Origin: Mycolicibacterium sphagni
GTDB taxonomy: Bacteria > Actinomycetota > Actinomycetes > Mycobacteriales > Mycobacteriaceae
Reading direction: 5' to 3'
DNA length: 64,000 bases
NCBI RefSeq assembly: GCF_002250655.1
Contig: NZ_NOZR01000006.1
Location: 222,838-286,837, forward strand
This document shows positions 25,672 to 33,965 of this stretch, one piece after another. The position numbers were made by a program, and so were the translations under genes. The notes under the pieces are model-generated. The model saw only the letters and a program-made list of their open reading frames with translations, was not told the DNA's origin and did not search any database. Within the stretch, counting starts at the first letter, position 1; the number at the start of each line of letters is the position of its first letter.

Positions 25672-25982
25672 CACGAGCGCTGCCCTTCACGCATCGCGGT
25701 GAGGATCGTCTTGGCGAATTCCTCAACAGCGGTGGTGTCCGAGATCGCCTTGGCCTGCAGGCCGATCGTGTCGTCCTGCCTGTCGCAGCGCGCGTCGAGC
25801 GCGTCGATCGTCTTGTCGCGGGCCGCGATCTCACGATCACGGCCGGCGATGACCTCACGGTGGTGGATACCGAGGATCAACCAGCCCCGCTGCAACGACA
25901 CCAACAGCATCACCCCGATGAGGACGACGAGCGTGACGACACCGATGCCGTTCCAGAACTGGGGGTTCAGTAACCCGGGCAC
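25671..25982 (-). CDS. Small N-in TM plus coiled-coil protein (Rz-like or holin-associated)
   Basis: 103 residues from a GTG at 25982. One N-terminal TM helix (IGVVTLVVLIGVMLLVSL) is followed by a long charged helix (REVIAGRDREIAARDKTIDA ...). This topology is shared by spanin-type and holin-associated proteins of actinophage lysis cassettes. It directly follows the holin gene. No further family evidence. Confidence 0.6.
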   Translation of the reverse strand: MPGLLNPQFWNGIGVVTLVVLIGVMLLVSLQRGWLILGIHHREVIAGRDREIAARDKTIDALDARCDRQDDTIGLQAKAISDTTAVEEFAKTILTAMREGQRS

Positions 25983-26336
25983 CTACGCGGACGTGGTGTT
26001 GTCGGACGCGTGGACGTTTGCCGCGGCGACACCACCGCCGATCACGGCCACCACGATCTGCGCCCAGGTGGTGAACGTCAGGTCAGTGATGAGATGCAGC
26101 CCAACCAGCAGCAACTGCAGCGCGGCAATGACACCTTGGAATGCGGTGCGGAACCCGGTAACCGACTTCCACGACGCCAGCGTGGGCGCGAGAACTGACA
26201 GTGCGAGGCCGACCCACAGGGTGGCATTGGTGTGCACCGTCGCGAAGATGACGAGCGGCACCACGATGTAGAGCAGAGCGCGGGCCTGTTCCCACGAGCG
26301 GTTCTTGATGACGTCGAAGATGCTGATGGTGGTCAC
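25983..26336 (-). CDS. Holin
   Basis: 117 residues from a GTG at 26336, with AAGGGGA ~6 nt upstream. Three hydrophobic segments (ALLYIVVPLVIFATV; LWVGLALSVLAPTLAS; AQIVVAVIGGGVAAANV, with a fourth weak one between) and a short polar C-terminus. It lies right after lysin B, as holins do in mycobacteriophages, and would permeabilise the membrane at lysis. The frame is open upstream to a GTG at 26486, adding another TM segment (see findings). Confidence 0.72.
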   Translation of the reverse strand: MTTISIFDVIKNRSWEQARALLYIVVPLVIFATVHTNATLWVGLALSVLAPTLASWKSVTGFRTAFQGVIAALQLLLVGLHLITDLTFTTWAQIVVAVIGGGVAAANVHASDNTTSA

Positions 26337-26448
26337 ACTGTTCCCCTTCCGGGAGTTGTTGCAGGCCAACGCAAATGCGAGGACCCCGCAGGCGATGCTG
26401 AAGGTGATCCCGAACGTGCAGGCGGCGATCTCGAGCGGGTGGAGCGCG

Positions 26449-27699
26449 TCAGGCCGCGACGGGGGCCACACGGCTGGCCCAGTCACGCACGTGTTGCACG
26501 CCGAGCTGGAGGTACGTCATGCCGGGCCATACCTCGGCGAATTCGTAGGTGATGTGTGGCTTCGTCGGCGGGTTGTCGAGCGCGAAAGTCAGCCCAATTT
26601 GCGCGGCCTTCGCAGCCGCCGCGGTCCCGGTGAGGGTGTCGGGGTTGCCGCCGCCGATCAGGCCGCCAAGAGCGCCCCCCAGCAGTGGCAGTCCCCACGC
26701 CAGCAGGCCGGGGATGCCGTTCGACAGGGCGCCGAGCGCGTCGGGCACCGCGATGCCGGCGTCCGCCGCGATCTCCGGGATCACGGTGACCAGGTTCTGC
26801 GCCGTCGCGACCGGATTGCCCAGCTCGACGTGGGTCACCATGTCGAACGCGTCCATCATGATTTCGCCCGTCTTACCCAGCGCGATCCGCGCGTACATGT
26901 CAGGCCGCGCCGGGTCGGAGACGTTGGTGAGCCAGCAATGCCGCCAGTCGTTGACATCGCCGTAGTGCCAGCTCGAGATGCCCTGTCCATCACGGTTGGC
27001 GCCGGGCGCGTTGTAGAACGCTCCCCCGTTCGGGCGCGTCGGGTCACCGAGGCTGACGCTGCATAGGTAGTTGTCGGGGTAGTTCTCGAGAATCCACTGC
27101 CGGAACAGCGCGGCGAGCACGGCGCCTGCGCTGTAGCCGATGATGACGATCCGCACCTTCCGGTTGAGCGCGAACCGTTTCAGGAACTCCGCTTTCGCGG
27201 CCGCCAGCCCTTCCCGCACTGCCCGCCACATCGACGGGTCGGTGACGCTGCCCGCAGTGCCGACCGGCAGGCCTCCCATGGTGGCCGCCCATGGGGTGTT
27301 GATCTCCTCGACGAGGTCGTCGCACTGCTGACAGATCCGCGACACGTAGTCCTGGCCGATGATGCCGCCGGTGCCGCGGAAGGCGAACGCGGGGTGCCGC
27401 AGCTTCGCCGGCGCCGGAGTCGGGACCGCGGCGAGCATTCCCAGCTGACTCTTGGTCGCCCAGTCCAGCGTGCCGATCGCCGACATCTTCGGTGCAGGCT
27501 TTGTGCCCTTGTCGATTTCGGCGTTGCGGTTGTTCTGGAACGTCGGCAGCGCCCGGCCGAATCCCTCGGTGTAGACCTGGCTGGTGTCGGTGGTGCCCAG
27601 CCCCTCGGCCTTGCCGTAGCTGAAGCCCTTGAGCTTGCTCTTGGCAACTGCGATCGCCGGGTCGATATCGCCGACCTTTGACGGGGGTGACCAAGTCAT
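26449..27699 (-). CDS. lysB: Lysin B (mycolylarabinogalactan esterase)
   Basis: 416 residues from the ATG at 27699, which overlaps the stop of the C40-like peptidase by 4 bp. The alpha/beta hydrolase core shows the nucleophile elbow GYSAG (Ser190, within IVIIGYSAGAVLAALF), an oxyanion region FAFRGTGGIIGQDY, and WHYGDVNDWRHCW plus MVTHVE supplying acid and His candidates. The N-terminal ~90 residues (VAKSKLKGFSYGKAEGL ...) form the usual extra domain. Lysin B cleaves the ester between mycolates and arabinogalactan, opening the mycobacterial outer membrane at lysis. Its presence shows a mycolic-acid host. Confidence 0.93.
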   Translation of the reverse strand: MTWSPPSKVGDIDPAIAVAKSKLKGFSYGKAEGLGTTDTSQVYTEGFGRALPTFQNNRNAEIDKGTKPAPKMSAIGTLDWATKSQLGMLAAVPTPAPAKLRHPAFAFRGTGGIIGQDYVSRICQQCDDLVEEINTPWAATMGGLPVGTAGSVTDPSMWRAVREGLAAAKAEFLKRFALNRKVRIVIIGYSAGAVLAALFRQWILENYPDNYLCSVSLGDPTRPNGGAFYNAPGANRDGQGISSWHYGDVNDWRHCWLTNVSDPARPDMYARIALGKTGEIMMDAFDMVTHVELGNPVATAQNLVTVIPEIAADAGIAVPDALGALSNGIPGLLAWGLPLLGGALGGLIGGGNPDTLTGTAAAAKAAQIGLTFALDNPPTKPHITYEFAEVWPGMTYLQLGVQHVRDWASRVAPVAA

Positions 27700-28082
27700 T
27701 CCGGTGTCCCTTCGATGGGGAGATACATGTGATGTGTGAACTGGCGTTGGTAGGCGCCAGGGCCGCCGACCTTGACGCCACCGCCCTCGCCCGACGCGAC
27801 ACCTCGCCCGTCGGGCAGGGTGATGGCGGTGTGGTGGTCGTTCCACCCGATGACCAGCGCCCCGGGCTTCGTGCCGGGCTTGAAGCCGCGCTCGGTGAGC
27901 GCGCGCGCCTCACTGCCGGTGTCGAAGCGATCCCCGAACGTCGGCCGACCCGTCGCGATGTTGGCCACCCACGACGCGATCCCAGAGCAGTCGGTGCCCG
28001 CCGGACTGTCGCCGCCCGAGATGTACGGCGTGCCGGACACCTGCACCAAGAGCGCGGTGACGACTGCCAGCCATGCCGGCAA
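27696..28082 (-). CDS. NlpC/P60-like (C40) peptidoglycan peptidase
   Basis: 128 residues. An N-terminal hydrophobic segment (AWLAVVTALLVQVSG) is followed by GGDSPAGTDCSGIASWVA, the NlpC/P60 catalytic cysteine motif (Cys32), and WNDHHTAITLPDG with catalytic His candidates 83/84. Length and spacing fit a minimal C40 endopeptidase. It lies 3 bp after lysin A and overlaps lysin B by 4 bp, so it is a third lysis enzyme and probably cuts stem peptides. Some mycobacteriophages carry a similar separate peptidase gene next to lysA. Confidence 0.78.
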   Translation of the reverse strand: MPAWLAVVTALLVQVSGTPYISGGDSPAGTDCSGIASWVANIATGRPTFGDRFDTGSEARALTERGFKPGTKPGALVIGWNDHHTAITLPDGRGVASGEGGGVKVGGPGAYQRQFTHHMYLPIEGTPE

Positions 28083-28085
28083 GGG

Positions 28086-28904
28086 TCAGCCGATCAGCTT
28101 GAGCATCGCCGCGGTGGCGGGGCCAACCTGCCCGTCGACGACCAGCGGCGGGTGCAAGCTCTGGTAGTCGCGGACCTTCGCCTCGGTGTCCGGCCCGAAA
28201 TCGCCGTCGACGACCAGCTTGGAGTAGTTCCGCTTGAGCCGGGTCTGCAAGGAGACCACCCGGATGCCCTTGTCGCCGCGGCGGATCACACCGAAGTTGG
28301 CGTACTCGACTGGCACGCCCGGGACGAGGACCGGCGTGGCTGGCGGGGGCGGGAGCGTGCCGCCCGACCAGGCCGTGACGTCGTTGCGGAACAGGTTTGG
28401 GTCGATGCCGCCGCGGTCCCACTTCCCTTGAGCGGCGCCGGCCCATTCCTTGTGATCGATCGAATGCGACGCGGGCTGACCCAGGTGCTTGAGGATCGCA
28501 CCGACGCCGGCGACGTAGGCGTCGTACTGCACGTTGCTCCAAGGCTGGTGGTGGGGCTTGCCCGGTGTGCCGCCGCCGTCGTTTGCGCCCTCGATCCCGA
28601 TGGTTCGGAAGTTGGCGTTGTTGTCCGGCAGGCCCGGGTATGAGCCCGCCCCGGCGTGCCAGGCGATCCCGACACCGCAGAGCGTGAACTTGCCGTCCGG
28701 GGACAGGTACAGCTGCGAGGCCAGGCCGAGGGTTGGGTGCTCGGCGATGCCGCGGGGAGTTTCACCGAAACTGCCGGTGTGATGGCACACGACGCCCCAG
28801 ATCTCGCCGAAATCGCCATGGCCACGATCGAATGCGCCTGGGTAGATGTCGCACTGCAGCCCAGCGGCGCGCAGCACGTCCGGCAGCCAAGTTGGGTCAC
28901 TCAT
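28086..28904 (-). CDS. Embedded second endolysin (amidase + PG-binding), internal start within lysA
   Basis: An in-frame ATG at 28904 (residue 161 of lysin A, MSDPTWLP) follows a perfect GGAGG (28910-28914) with a 5-nt spacer, right at the end of the linker after the M23 domain. Translation from here gives a 272-residue protein lacking the peptidase. An in-frame embedded endolysin of this kind is established for mycobacteriophage Ms6; for this phage it is an inference from the start-site signals. Confidence 0.65.
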   Translation of the reverse strand: MSDPTWLPDVLRAAGLQCDIYPGAFDRGHGDFGEIWGVVCHHTGSFGETPRGIAEHPTLGLASQLYLSPDGKFTLCGVGIAWHAGAGSYPGLPDNNANFRTIGIEGANDGGGTPGKPHHQPWSNVQYDAYVAGVGAILKHLGQPASHSIDHKEWAGAAQGKWDRGGIDPNLFRNDVTAWSGGTLPPPPATPVLVPGVPVEYANFGVIRRGDKGIRVVSLQTRLKRNYSKLVVDGDFGPDTEAKVRDYQSLHPPLVVDGQVGPATAAMLKLIG

Positions 28905-29384
28905 CGGAACCTCCGTTTGTGTTGGGGTGGAGTTGCTTTCGGGCTCTAGCGCTCCGGCGAGCCGGGGCATCGGGTCTTGTTTGGCGTTCGGGACGTAGGC
29001 GCCTGGCATGTCCGAGAGGTGCAGGTGTGGGGCCACGCCGCCGTTGGTCGCGCTGTTGGGGTTGATTTGGGCGATGGGCTGGCCAGCTTCGACGTGCGTG
29101 CCGACGCGGATCTCCGGGCGCCGAACGATGTGCCCGTACTCCAAGCAGCCGCCGCCCTCAGCGTCGTTGCTGTCGATCACGAGCCAGCCGGCCGGGTCGG
29201 GTCCGCCGTAGCCCTGGGCGGCGCCGGCGTAGATGACCGTGCCGGCCTGGACGGCGTACACCGTCATGCCCGCGGATCCGCCGGCGCGGCCGAAATCCGT
29301 TCCGGCGTGGAAACCGCCGTCGCGCGGGCCGAATGGGCTCGTGATGATGCGGCCCGCACCGAGCGGCCAATAGCGGACAGGCAT
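28086..29384 (-). CDS. lysA: Lysin A: M23 peptidase + amidase + PG-binding domain
   Basis: 432 residues with GAGGAGG just upstream of the ATG at 29384. Domain 1 (residues ~10-135) is an M23 zinc peptidase: HAGTDFG (His26, Asp30) and HLHLSD (His120, His122). Domain 2 (~165-335) is an amidase_2-type N-acetylmuramoyl-L-alanine amidase: GVVCHHTG (zinc His) and SHSIDHKEW. Domain 3 (~363-430) is a PG_binding_1 domain (GDKGIRVVSLQTRLK, DGDFGPDTEAKVRDYQ). It cleaves both peptide and amide bonds of mycobacterial peptidoglycan. An in-frame internal start at residue 161 gives a second product. Confidence 0.95.
   Translation of the reverse strand: MPVRYWPLGAGRIITSPFGPRDGGFHAGTDFGRAGGSAGMTVYAVQAGTVIYAGAAQGYGGPDPAGWLVIDSNDAEGGGCLEYGHIVRRPEIRVGTHVEAGQPIAQINPNSATNGGVAPHLHLSDMPGAYVPNAKQDPMPRLAGALEPESNSTPTQTEVPMSDPTWLPDVLRAAGLQCDIYPGAFDRGHGDFGEIWGVVCHHTGSFGETPRGIAEHPTLGLASQLYLSPDGKFTLCGVGIAWHAGAGSYPGLPDNNANFRTIGIEGANDGGGTPGKPHHQPWSNVQYDAYVAGVGAILKHLGQPASHSIDHKEWAGAAQGKWDRGGIDPNLFRNDVTAWSGGTLPPPPATPVLVPGVPVEYANFGVIRRGDKGIRVVSLQTRLKRNYSKLVVDGDFGPDTEAKVRDYQSLHPPLVVDGQVGPATAAMLKLIG
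28904..28914 (-). promoter_or_regulatory. Internal Shine-Dalgarno inside lysA
   Basis: GGAGG at 28910-28914 (minus strand) with a 5-nt spacer to an in-frame ATG. As strong as, or stronger than, the sites in front of most genes of the operon. Confidence 0.75.
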
Positions 29385-29458
29385 CAGCGGCCTCCTCTAG
29401 GCATGGCGAAGGACCCGCACGCCGTGCCAACGGTGGGTGTGTTTGAACGAAGCTGGCT

Positions 29459-29608
29459 TTAGTGGGGCGTCTTGCTCGCCAGCTCTGCGAGCTGCAGTTC
29501 AAGCTGCGCGTTGCGCTGTTCGAGCTCGGCGTTGCGCTGTTCCAGTTCGGCGACGGTGTTGCCGAGTCGATCGATCGCGAGTAGCAGGCCGCTGCCCTGT
29601 CCGCTCAT
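29459..29608 (-). CDS. 49-residue leucine-zipper-like phage protein
   Basis: The ATG at 29608 overlaps the stop of the tail fibre gene by one base (TGATG) and ends with TAA at 29459. The protein is an almost pure coiled coil: VAELEQRNAELEQRNAQLEL, then QLAELASKTPH, with a heptad (Leu/Asn at a/d positions). No other domain. It is the only gene between the tail fibre and lysin A and may trimerise or cap the fibre, or be a small chaperone. Too short for standard gene-length cut-offs but strongly supported by coupling and codon use. Confidence 0.72.
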   Translation of the reverse strand: MSGQGSGLLLAIDRLGNTVAELEQRNAELEQRNAQLELQLAELASKTPH

Positions 29609-32382
29609 CACTTCGCCACCCATCCGGTACTGCCAGATCCTGATTCTTTGACGTAGAACGTCGTTCCCGCCCCGCCGTCAGTTCGCATGTACTGCGATCC
29701 CACTGTGGCGGTTTTGACCCCCTCGGGTGATCCGGTGCCTGCGCTGATCGTTGCAGTCCCCGATCCGCCCGAGATCTTCGGCGCGGTAAGGGTCTTGTTG
29801 GTAAGCGTGTTGGCCGCCGAAATCGTGTCGACCGCAACACCGTTGGCCTTGACGAGGCCCGCTCCCTTGGTGGTCAGATTGAGATCGTGATCCGTGTCTG
29901 GCCCGTAGCCTCCTACAGTCGGAGTGGAGCCGGCGGGGACGTAAACCGTGAGTGCGCCAAACCCCTTGGGGAACAAGGTAATCCCGATATTCGGGTCTGC
30001 GCCGAACGCTTGCAGGCCCGGCGCAACATTGGTCGGAGCGTTGTTGATCTGCAACCAGTTGACTGCGGTTGCTGCGGCCCCAACGACAAATGATTTGTTC
30101 CCATTGCTGTCGAGGACCGTGTCGATTTTCGGAGTCGTCAACGACGGAGAGGTCAGCGTTTTGTTGGTCAGCGTGTCGGTGCTGGTGCGGGATACGAGCG
30201 TGTCATCACCAACCGCCGGCAACGTGAGTGTCTTGCCGCTCGTCGCCGCGGAGTTGGACTGGATCGTCTGGGTCTTGCTGCCGGAGACCACGAGCGTGTT
30301 CACGGTCATGGCACCGGTGGCGAGCCCGTTGGTTAGCCACACCCTCGTTGTGCCCAAAGTGAACTGGCCGTTGGTGGTGGGCGATTTGAACGTCCAGTAG
30401 GTGCCGGCACCCCAACCGCCGTTGTTCTCGACGTACACCACCTTGCCGCCCGGGTTGGTCAGCATGTCGGCCCGCGGCTCGAGCGCAATGTTGCCGCCGG
30501 CCAAAGATGTGACCTTGTAGATGATGCTCCCTGTCGCCAGGGTCGCCGAATTGGCGGTTCCCGCACCGCTCGCATCCGGTGCGCCGGGTATCAGGATGCT
30601 GTCGCCAACCACCGGGGCGTAGGCCCCCGCGTTAATCGTCAGGCCTGCGATCTGAGTCACCAGACCATTGACGATGGTGTACGTTTCAGTGCCCAGCGTG
30701 TTCGCCTGGCATGGCGCAAGCGATCCACTGGTCGGGTACGACAGATCGTTCTTGTCATACAGCGGAACGACTTTGCCCTGGGGGGTGCGTTCGTAGCAGA
30801 GCTCGCCGTTGGCTTCAAAGGCATTTGTCAGCTGGCTAACGCTGGCCTTGCCACCCGTGCGGTATAGCCACGGGAACGTGGGTGAGCCGTTGTCCCATCG
30901 CTGCCATCCGCAGGCCGTGAAGGTCACCTTGCCACCGGATTGGGTGATAGCTCCCGTGGCGACCTTGGAGTCATCGACGTTGGCAAACCGGGTGCCGATG
31001 AACTTCCATTGCCCCCCGGCAATATTCACCAGGACGTTGGTAGCAGCCTTGGTCGGATCGACCACGTACGGAGTGCCCTCGACGACACCGCCGAAGAACA
31101 CACAGTCCCAACCACCACCGTCGCCAGATCCGCCCTGCAAGAACAAGCCCTTCCAGCCTGGTCCAACAGTGTTGTAGATGTAGCCAATCTGGGTGGTGGA
31201 CAGCTCGCCCAGCATCATCTGGTATCCGCTGTTCCAGAACCCTGTTGGGGCTGCGGCGTAGGTTCCGATGTTCAGGTACCCGTTGAGCCAGAGCTGGTTG
31301 TCGGAGCCACCGAGGTTGATGGCTGCGTCAGTGAAGCCGTGGATCTGCCAATGCCCAGTGAACAGGCACTGGTCGATCGCCATCGCGTTCGCCCGCGAAC
31401 CCAGCACACTCTTGAAGTTGAGGAACGTCAGATCCCGCATCTCGCTGCACCATAGGACCGCGCCGGCATTCGGGCCGTACCAGAACTGGGCCGAGCCTCC
31501 AGCGCCACTGTTGCTGACGTCCTTGAAGGCCAGCCCGTCGATCAGGACGTTAAAGACCTTGCCGCTGGCGGGCATAACGAATAGCGAGTCGGTCTCGGTA
31601 CCGATGCCGGTGACCTCGACAACGCACGGTGCCAGGTTGGCGTTAACCTCGGTGTCCTTGGCTACGGCGCCGCCATCGGGGGGGAGCAATCGCATACCGC
31701 TGTAGACCACAGTGCCCTTCGAAGCCGCGGTCAGGCTGACTTTCCGGGCGGGGAATCTGATCGCCCCGATGGGGGTTTGCATCTTGGCAGCCGAACGTGC
31801 GGCTGCGAACAGCTGGTCGTCAGTGGCGATGAGCGCCGACTTGAACGAATCCAGCTCGACAACCCCGGTGCCGTCGGCCAGCACTGAGCGGGCGGTCGTA
31901 GCGTCGGTGGCGGTGAGTACCGTCAGGCCGATGTGTCCGGCGTCGAGGATGTCCTCCGCGTAGCCTCTCGTGCGGACCTGCATCACCGGCTGCTCAGGCG
32001 CCTGCATCACTCGCGTCAGGTACAGCGTCGTATCGGTGTCAGGCGCGGGGAAGTAGAAGTGCGGCACAGAAACCGGCGCACCCAGCGCGGTCTTCAGGTC
32101 GGGATCAGCCCGATACGTCAGGTGCTCCAGGTTGAATGCCGGATCATTGGCGGTCAGCCGGAACGGCGCCGTTATCGACTGGTCTTTGTACATGTGCCCG
32201 TCGGCGGCCAGCCAGCCATGCCGAGCAGGCAGATTGGTGGCCTTCGGAGGATCCGAGTAATGCACCCGGAAGTCACCGGCCGGACGGTTCTCCACAGAAA
32301 ATTTGATCCACCCGGTCAGCTGCTCTTCGGCGTCGTCAGTGCGGGCGGTGTGATCATGGTCGACGGTGAATTCGATTGCCAT
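29608..32382 (-). CDS. Tail fibre / receptor-binding minor tail protein with beta-helix
   Basis: 924 residues. The N-terminal ~130 residues (MAIEFTVDHDHTARTDDAEE, KFSVENRPAGDFRVHYSDPP) form a small globular part that probably joins the baseplate. Residues ~210-560 are rich in Asn/Gly/aromatic turns (FNVLIDGLAFKDVSN, LDFLNFKSV-type strands, FLQGGSGDGGGWDCVFFGGV) typical of a right-handed pectate-lyase-like beta-helix, as in tailspikes. The C-terminal third has fibre repeats with TLTNKTLT twice (also common in tail fibres of other phages). It likely binds the host surface. Confidence 0.8.
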   Translation of the reverse strand: MAIEFTVDHDHTARTDDAEEQLTGWIKFSVENRPAGDFRVHYSDPPKATNLPARHGWLAADGHMYKDQSITAPFRLTANDPAFNLEHLTYRADPDLKTALGAPVSVPHFYFPAPDTDTTLYLTRVMQAPEQPVMQVRTRGYAEDILDAGHIGLTVLTATDATTARSVLADGTGVVELDSFKSALIATDDQLFAAARSAAKMQTPIGAIRFPARKVSLTAASKGTVVYSGMRLLPPDGGAVAKDTEVNANLAPCVVEVTGIGTETDSLFVMPASGKVFNVLIDGLAFKDVSNSGAGGSAQFWYGPNAGAVLWCSEMRDLTFLNFKSVLGSRANAMAIDQCLFTGHWQIHGFTDAAINLGGSDNQLWLNGYLNIGTYAAAPTGFWNSGYQMMLGELSTTQIGYIYNTVGPGWKGLFLQGGSGDGGGWDCVFFGGVVEGTPYVVDPTKAATNVLVNIAGGQWKFIGTRFANVDDSKVATGAITQSGGKVTFTACGWQRWDNGSPTFPWLYRTGGKASVSQLTNAFEANGELCYERTPQGKVVPLYDKNDLSYPTSGSLAPCQANTLGTETYTIVNGLVTQIAGLTINAGAYAPVVGDSILIPGAPDASGAGTANSATLATGSIIYKVTSLAGGNIALEPRADMLTNPGGKVVYVENNGGWGAGTYWTFKSPTTNGQFTLGTTRVWLTNGLATGAMTVNTLVVSGSKTQTIQSNSAATSGKTLTLPAVGDDTLVSRTSTDTLTNKTLTSPSLTTPKIDTVLDSNGNKSFVVGAAATAVNWLQINNAPTNVAPGLQAFGADPNIGITLFPKGFGALTVYVPAGSTPTVGGYGPDTDHDLNLTTKGAGLVKANGVAVDTISAANTLTNKTLTAPKISGGSGTATISAGTGSPEGVKTATVGSQYMRTDGGAGTTFYVKESGSGSTGWVAK

Positions 32383-32730
32383 CTAGGCCTCCACGACGTC
32401 GTAGTTGGATGCGCGATCCGCATCGGTGACCATGCGCAACTCCGGGCCGGCCGGGGTGTCCCCCGCCGCGGCGACGAACTCGATCACCAGCCAATCCCCG
32501 GCCACGGCGCGCACGAATCGGCTTGGGCCGTCGGCGTTGAACTCCACATGCCACACACCATCAGCGAGGAACATCGCTGGCCGCCAGAACGGCTGCTCCG
32601 CGAGGATCTCGCTGATCGCAACGGTCATCTTCTCCTGCACCGTGATCAACCGCCCCGAATCGGGGTCTACCGCCTCGGCGAGATGCCACGCCTTGAGCGG
32701 TGTCTGCTTGCGCTGCAACGTGTCAGCCAT
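32383..32730 (-). CDS. Small minor tail-region protein
   Basis: 115 residues, mostly predicted beta (HVEFNADGPSRFVRAVAGDWLVIEF), between the tail fibre and a larger minor tail protein. No recognised domain. Tight packing with its neighbours (1 bp to the fibre start) supports a structural or assembly role. Confidence 0.55.
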   Translation of the reverse strand: MADTLQRKQTPLKAWHLAEAVDPDSGRLITVQEKMTVAISEILAEQPFWRPAMFLADGVWHVEFNADGPSRFVRAVAGDWLVIEFVAAAGDTPAGPELRMVTDADRASNYDVVEA

Positions 32731-32741
32731 TCGCTGCTCCC

Positions 32742-33761
32742 TCAGTAGGTGGTGGCTTGGCGGTCGATGGCACCCCAGGCTCCGATACCGCCGGGGATGG
32801 ATTGTTCGGTGAAGACGTTTCGGTCGGTGGCCATCGCCCCCAACCCCACGAAGAGGTTCGACGGGCCCATGGCGGATATGCCTGCGGTATCGGTGTACGG
32901 GGGCATCACGTCAACACCATTGCGCCGCACCAAGAATTGGCGGTCGCTGTTATCGGTGCCGAGATAGAGGTCGATGGTGTTGCCGAGCGCCGGGTTGAAC
33001 GACACCGTGTTGAATTCGGTGTCCGTGCCCGCCGAGACGCAACCCAGCCGCAGCGCCCCGTTGTTGTTGTACCGCGCGTAGACGTAGGAGTCGCACGCCG
33101 CATTCACCCGACCGCACGCGTAGTTGACTGGCGCTCCCCCAGCACTCGCCGTCCAAGGAAGTGTGCTGATGACCAGACGTATCCGTTGCGTGCTCGTCGC
33201 CAGAGGTGTGTTGTGGCGGGCGATACACCGCCGGTACTGGCCACCTGATCGGTTCCATTTGGTGCTGCTGAAACCGTCGACTCCCCAGGTTCCTCCGCCC
33301 GGCCCGGAGTACACCTGGGTGAAGCTGCCACCGAGATTCGTGGCGGCTGGCCCGTCGAAAGGGGAGTTCAGTGACACCCCGCCGGTGACGTCGGTGACGA
33401 GCAGGCCGAGGAGCTGTTCGTTGGCGTAGTCCGCGGCGCTCTGCGCCGAGTCGATGCCCACCCACTTCAGGCCGAGGAAGTTGGCCAAGTCGGTGAGGGC
33501 GGCCTCGACGGAGGTGTAGATCGTTCCCGGTAGGGCGACGATCCTGCGAGCTATCTCGGTGAGCACAGCCCGGCTGAACTCGATACCGCCCTGGAGGTCG
33601 TGAGAGAGCCCGGCGAACAGTCCCTCGAAGAACTTGTCGAAGGGCATTTTCACCGACGCTTCAAGGTCGGCGCGCCACTCCGCTTCAGATTTGGCGGCCA
33701 ACGCCGCCAAGGATCCGTAGTTGAACGCGGAGTGAGGTAGCAGCCCGTCGGGCTGGGTCAA
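32742..33761 (-). CDS. Minor tail protein with lectin-like C-terminal domain
   Basis: 339 residues from a TTG at 33761 that overlaps the upstream stop by 4 bp. The N-terminal ~130 residues are helical (FFEGLFAGLSHDLQGGIEFS). The C-terminal ~200 residues (GVDGFSSTKWNRSGGQYRRC, STLPWTASAGG, LGCVSAGTDTEF, NTIDLYLGTDNSDRQFLVR) look like a jelly-roll/lectin fold of the type that ends many actinophage minor tail proteins. Probable host-surface contact. Confidence 0.68.
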   Translation of the reverse strand: MTQPDGLLPHSAFNYGSLAALAAKSEAEWRADLEASVKMPFDKFFEGLFAGLSHDLQGGIEFSRAVLTEIARRIVALPGTIYTSVEAALTDLANFLGLKWVGIDSAQSAADYANEQLLGLLVTDVTGGVSLNSPFDGPAATNLGGSFTQVYSGPGGGTWGVDGFSSTKWNRSGGQYRRCIARHNTPLATSTQRIRLVISTLPWTASAGGAPVNYACGRVNAACDSYVYARYNNNGALRLGCVSAGTDTEFNTVSFNPALGNTIDLYLGTDNSDRQFLVRRNGVDVMPPYTDTAGISAMGPSNLFVGLGAMATDRNVFTEQSIPGGIGAWGAIDRQATTY

Positions 33762-33961
33762 CGGAACATCCCCGCGGGAAGCTCAGTCGGATGGACGGGT
33801 TCGTAGATGACGCGCGTTTTGCCGTCCTCGAAGTACTCCCGGACGGGCCGCCACACCACACCGTCGACGTCTGGGCCCATCAGTTGGGCGTCAGCGACGA
33901 TTCCCCGCCGATCGCCCTTGTAGGTGCAGCTCCGGTTGTCTGGGCGCCCCATCTTCAACAT
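33758..33961 (-). CDS. Small tail-region protein
   Basis: 67 residues, no recognised domain: charged/aromatic (GVVWRPVREYFEDGKTRVIY) with a C-terminal PTELPAGMFR. Placed between two minor tail genes and overlapping the next one by 4 bp, so it is part of the late operon. Confidence 0.5.
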   Translation of the reverse strand: MLKMGRPDNRSCTYKGDRRGIVADAQLMGPDVDGVVWRPVREYFEDGKTRVIYEPVHPTELPAGMFR

Positions 33962-33965
33962 CAGG

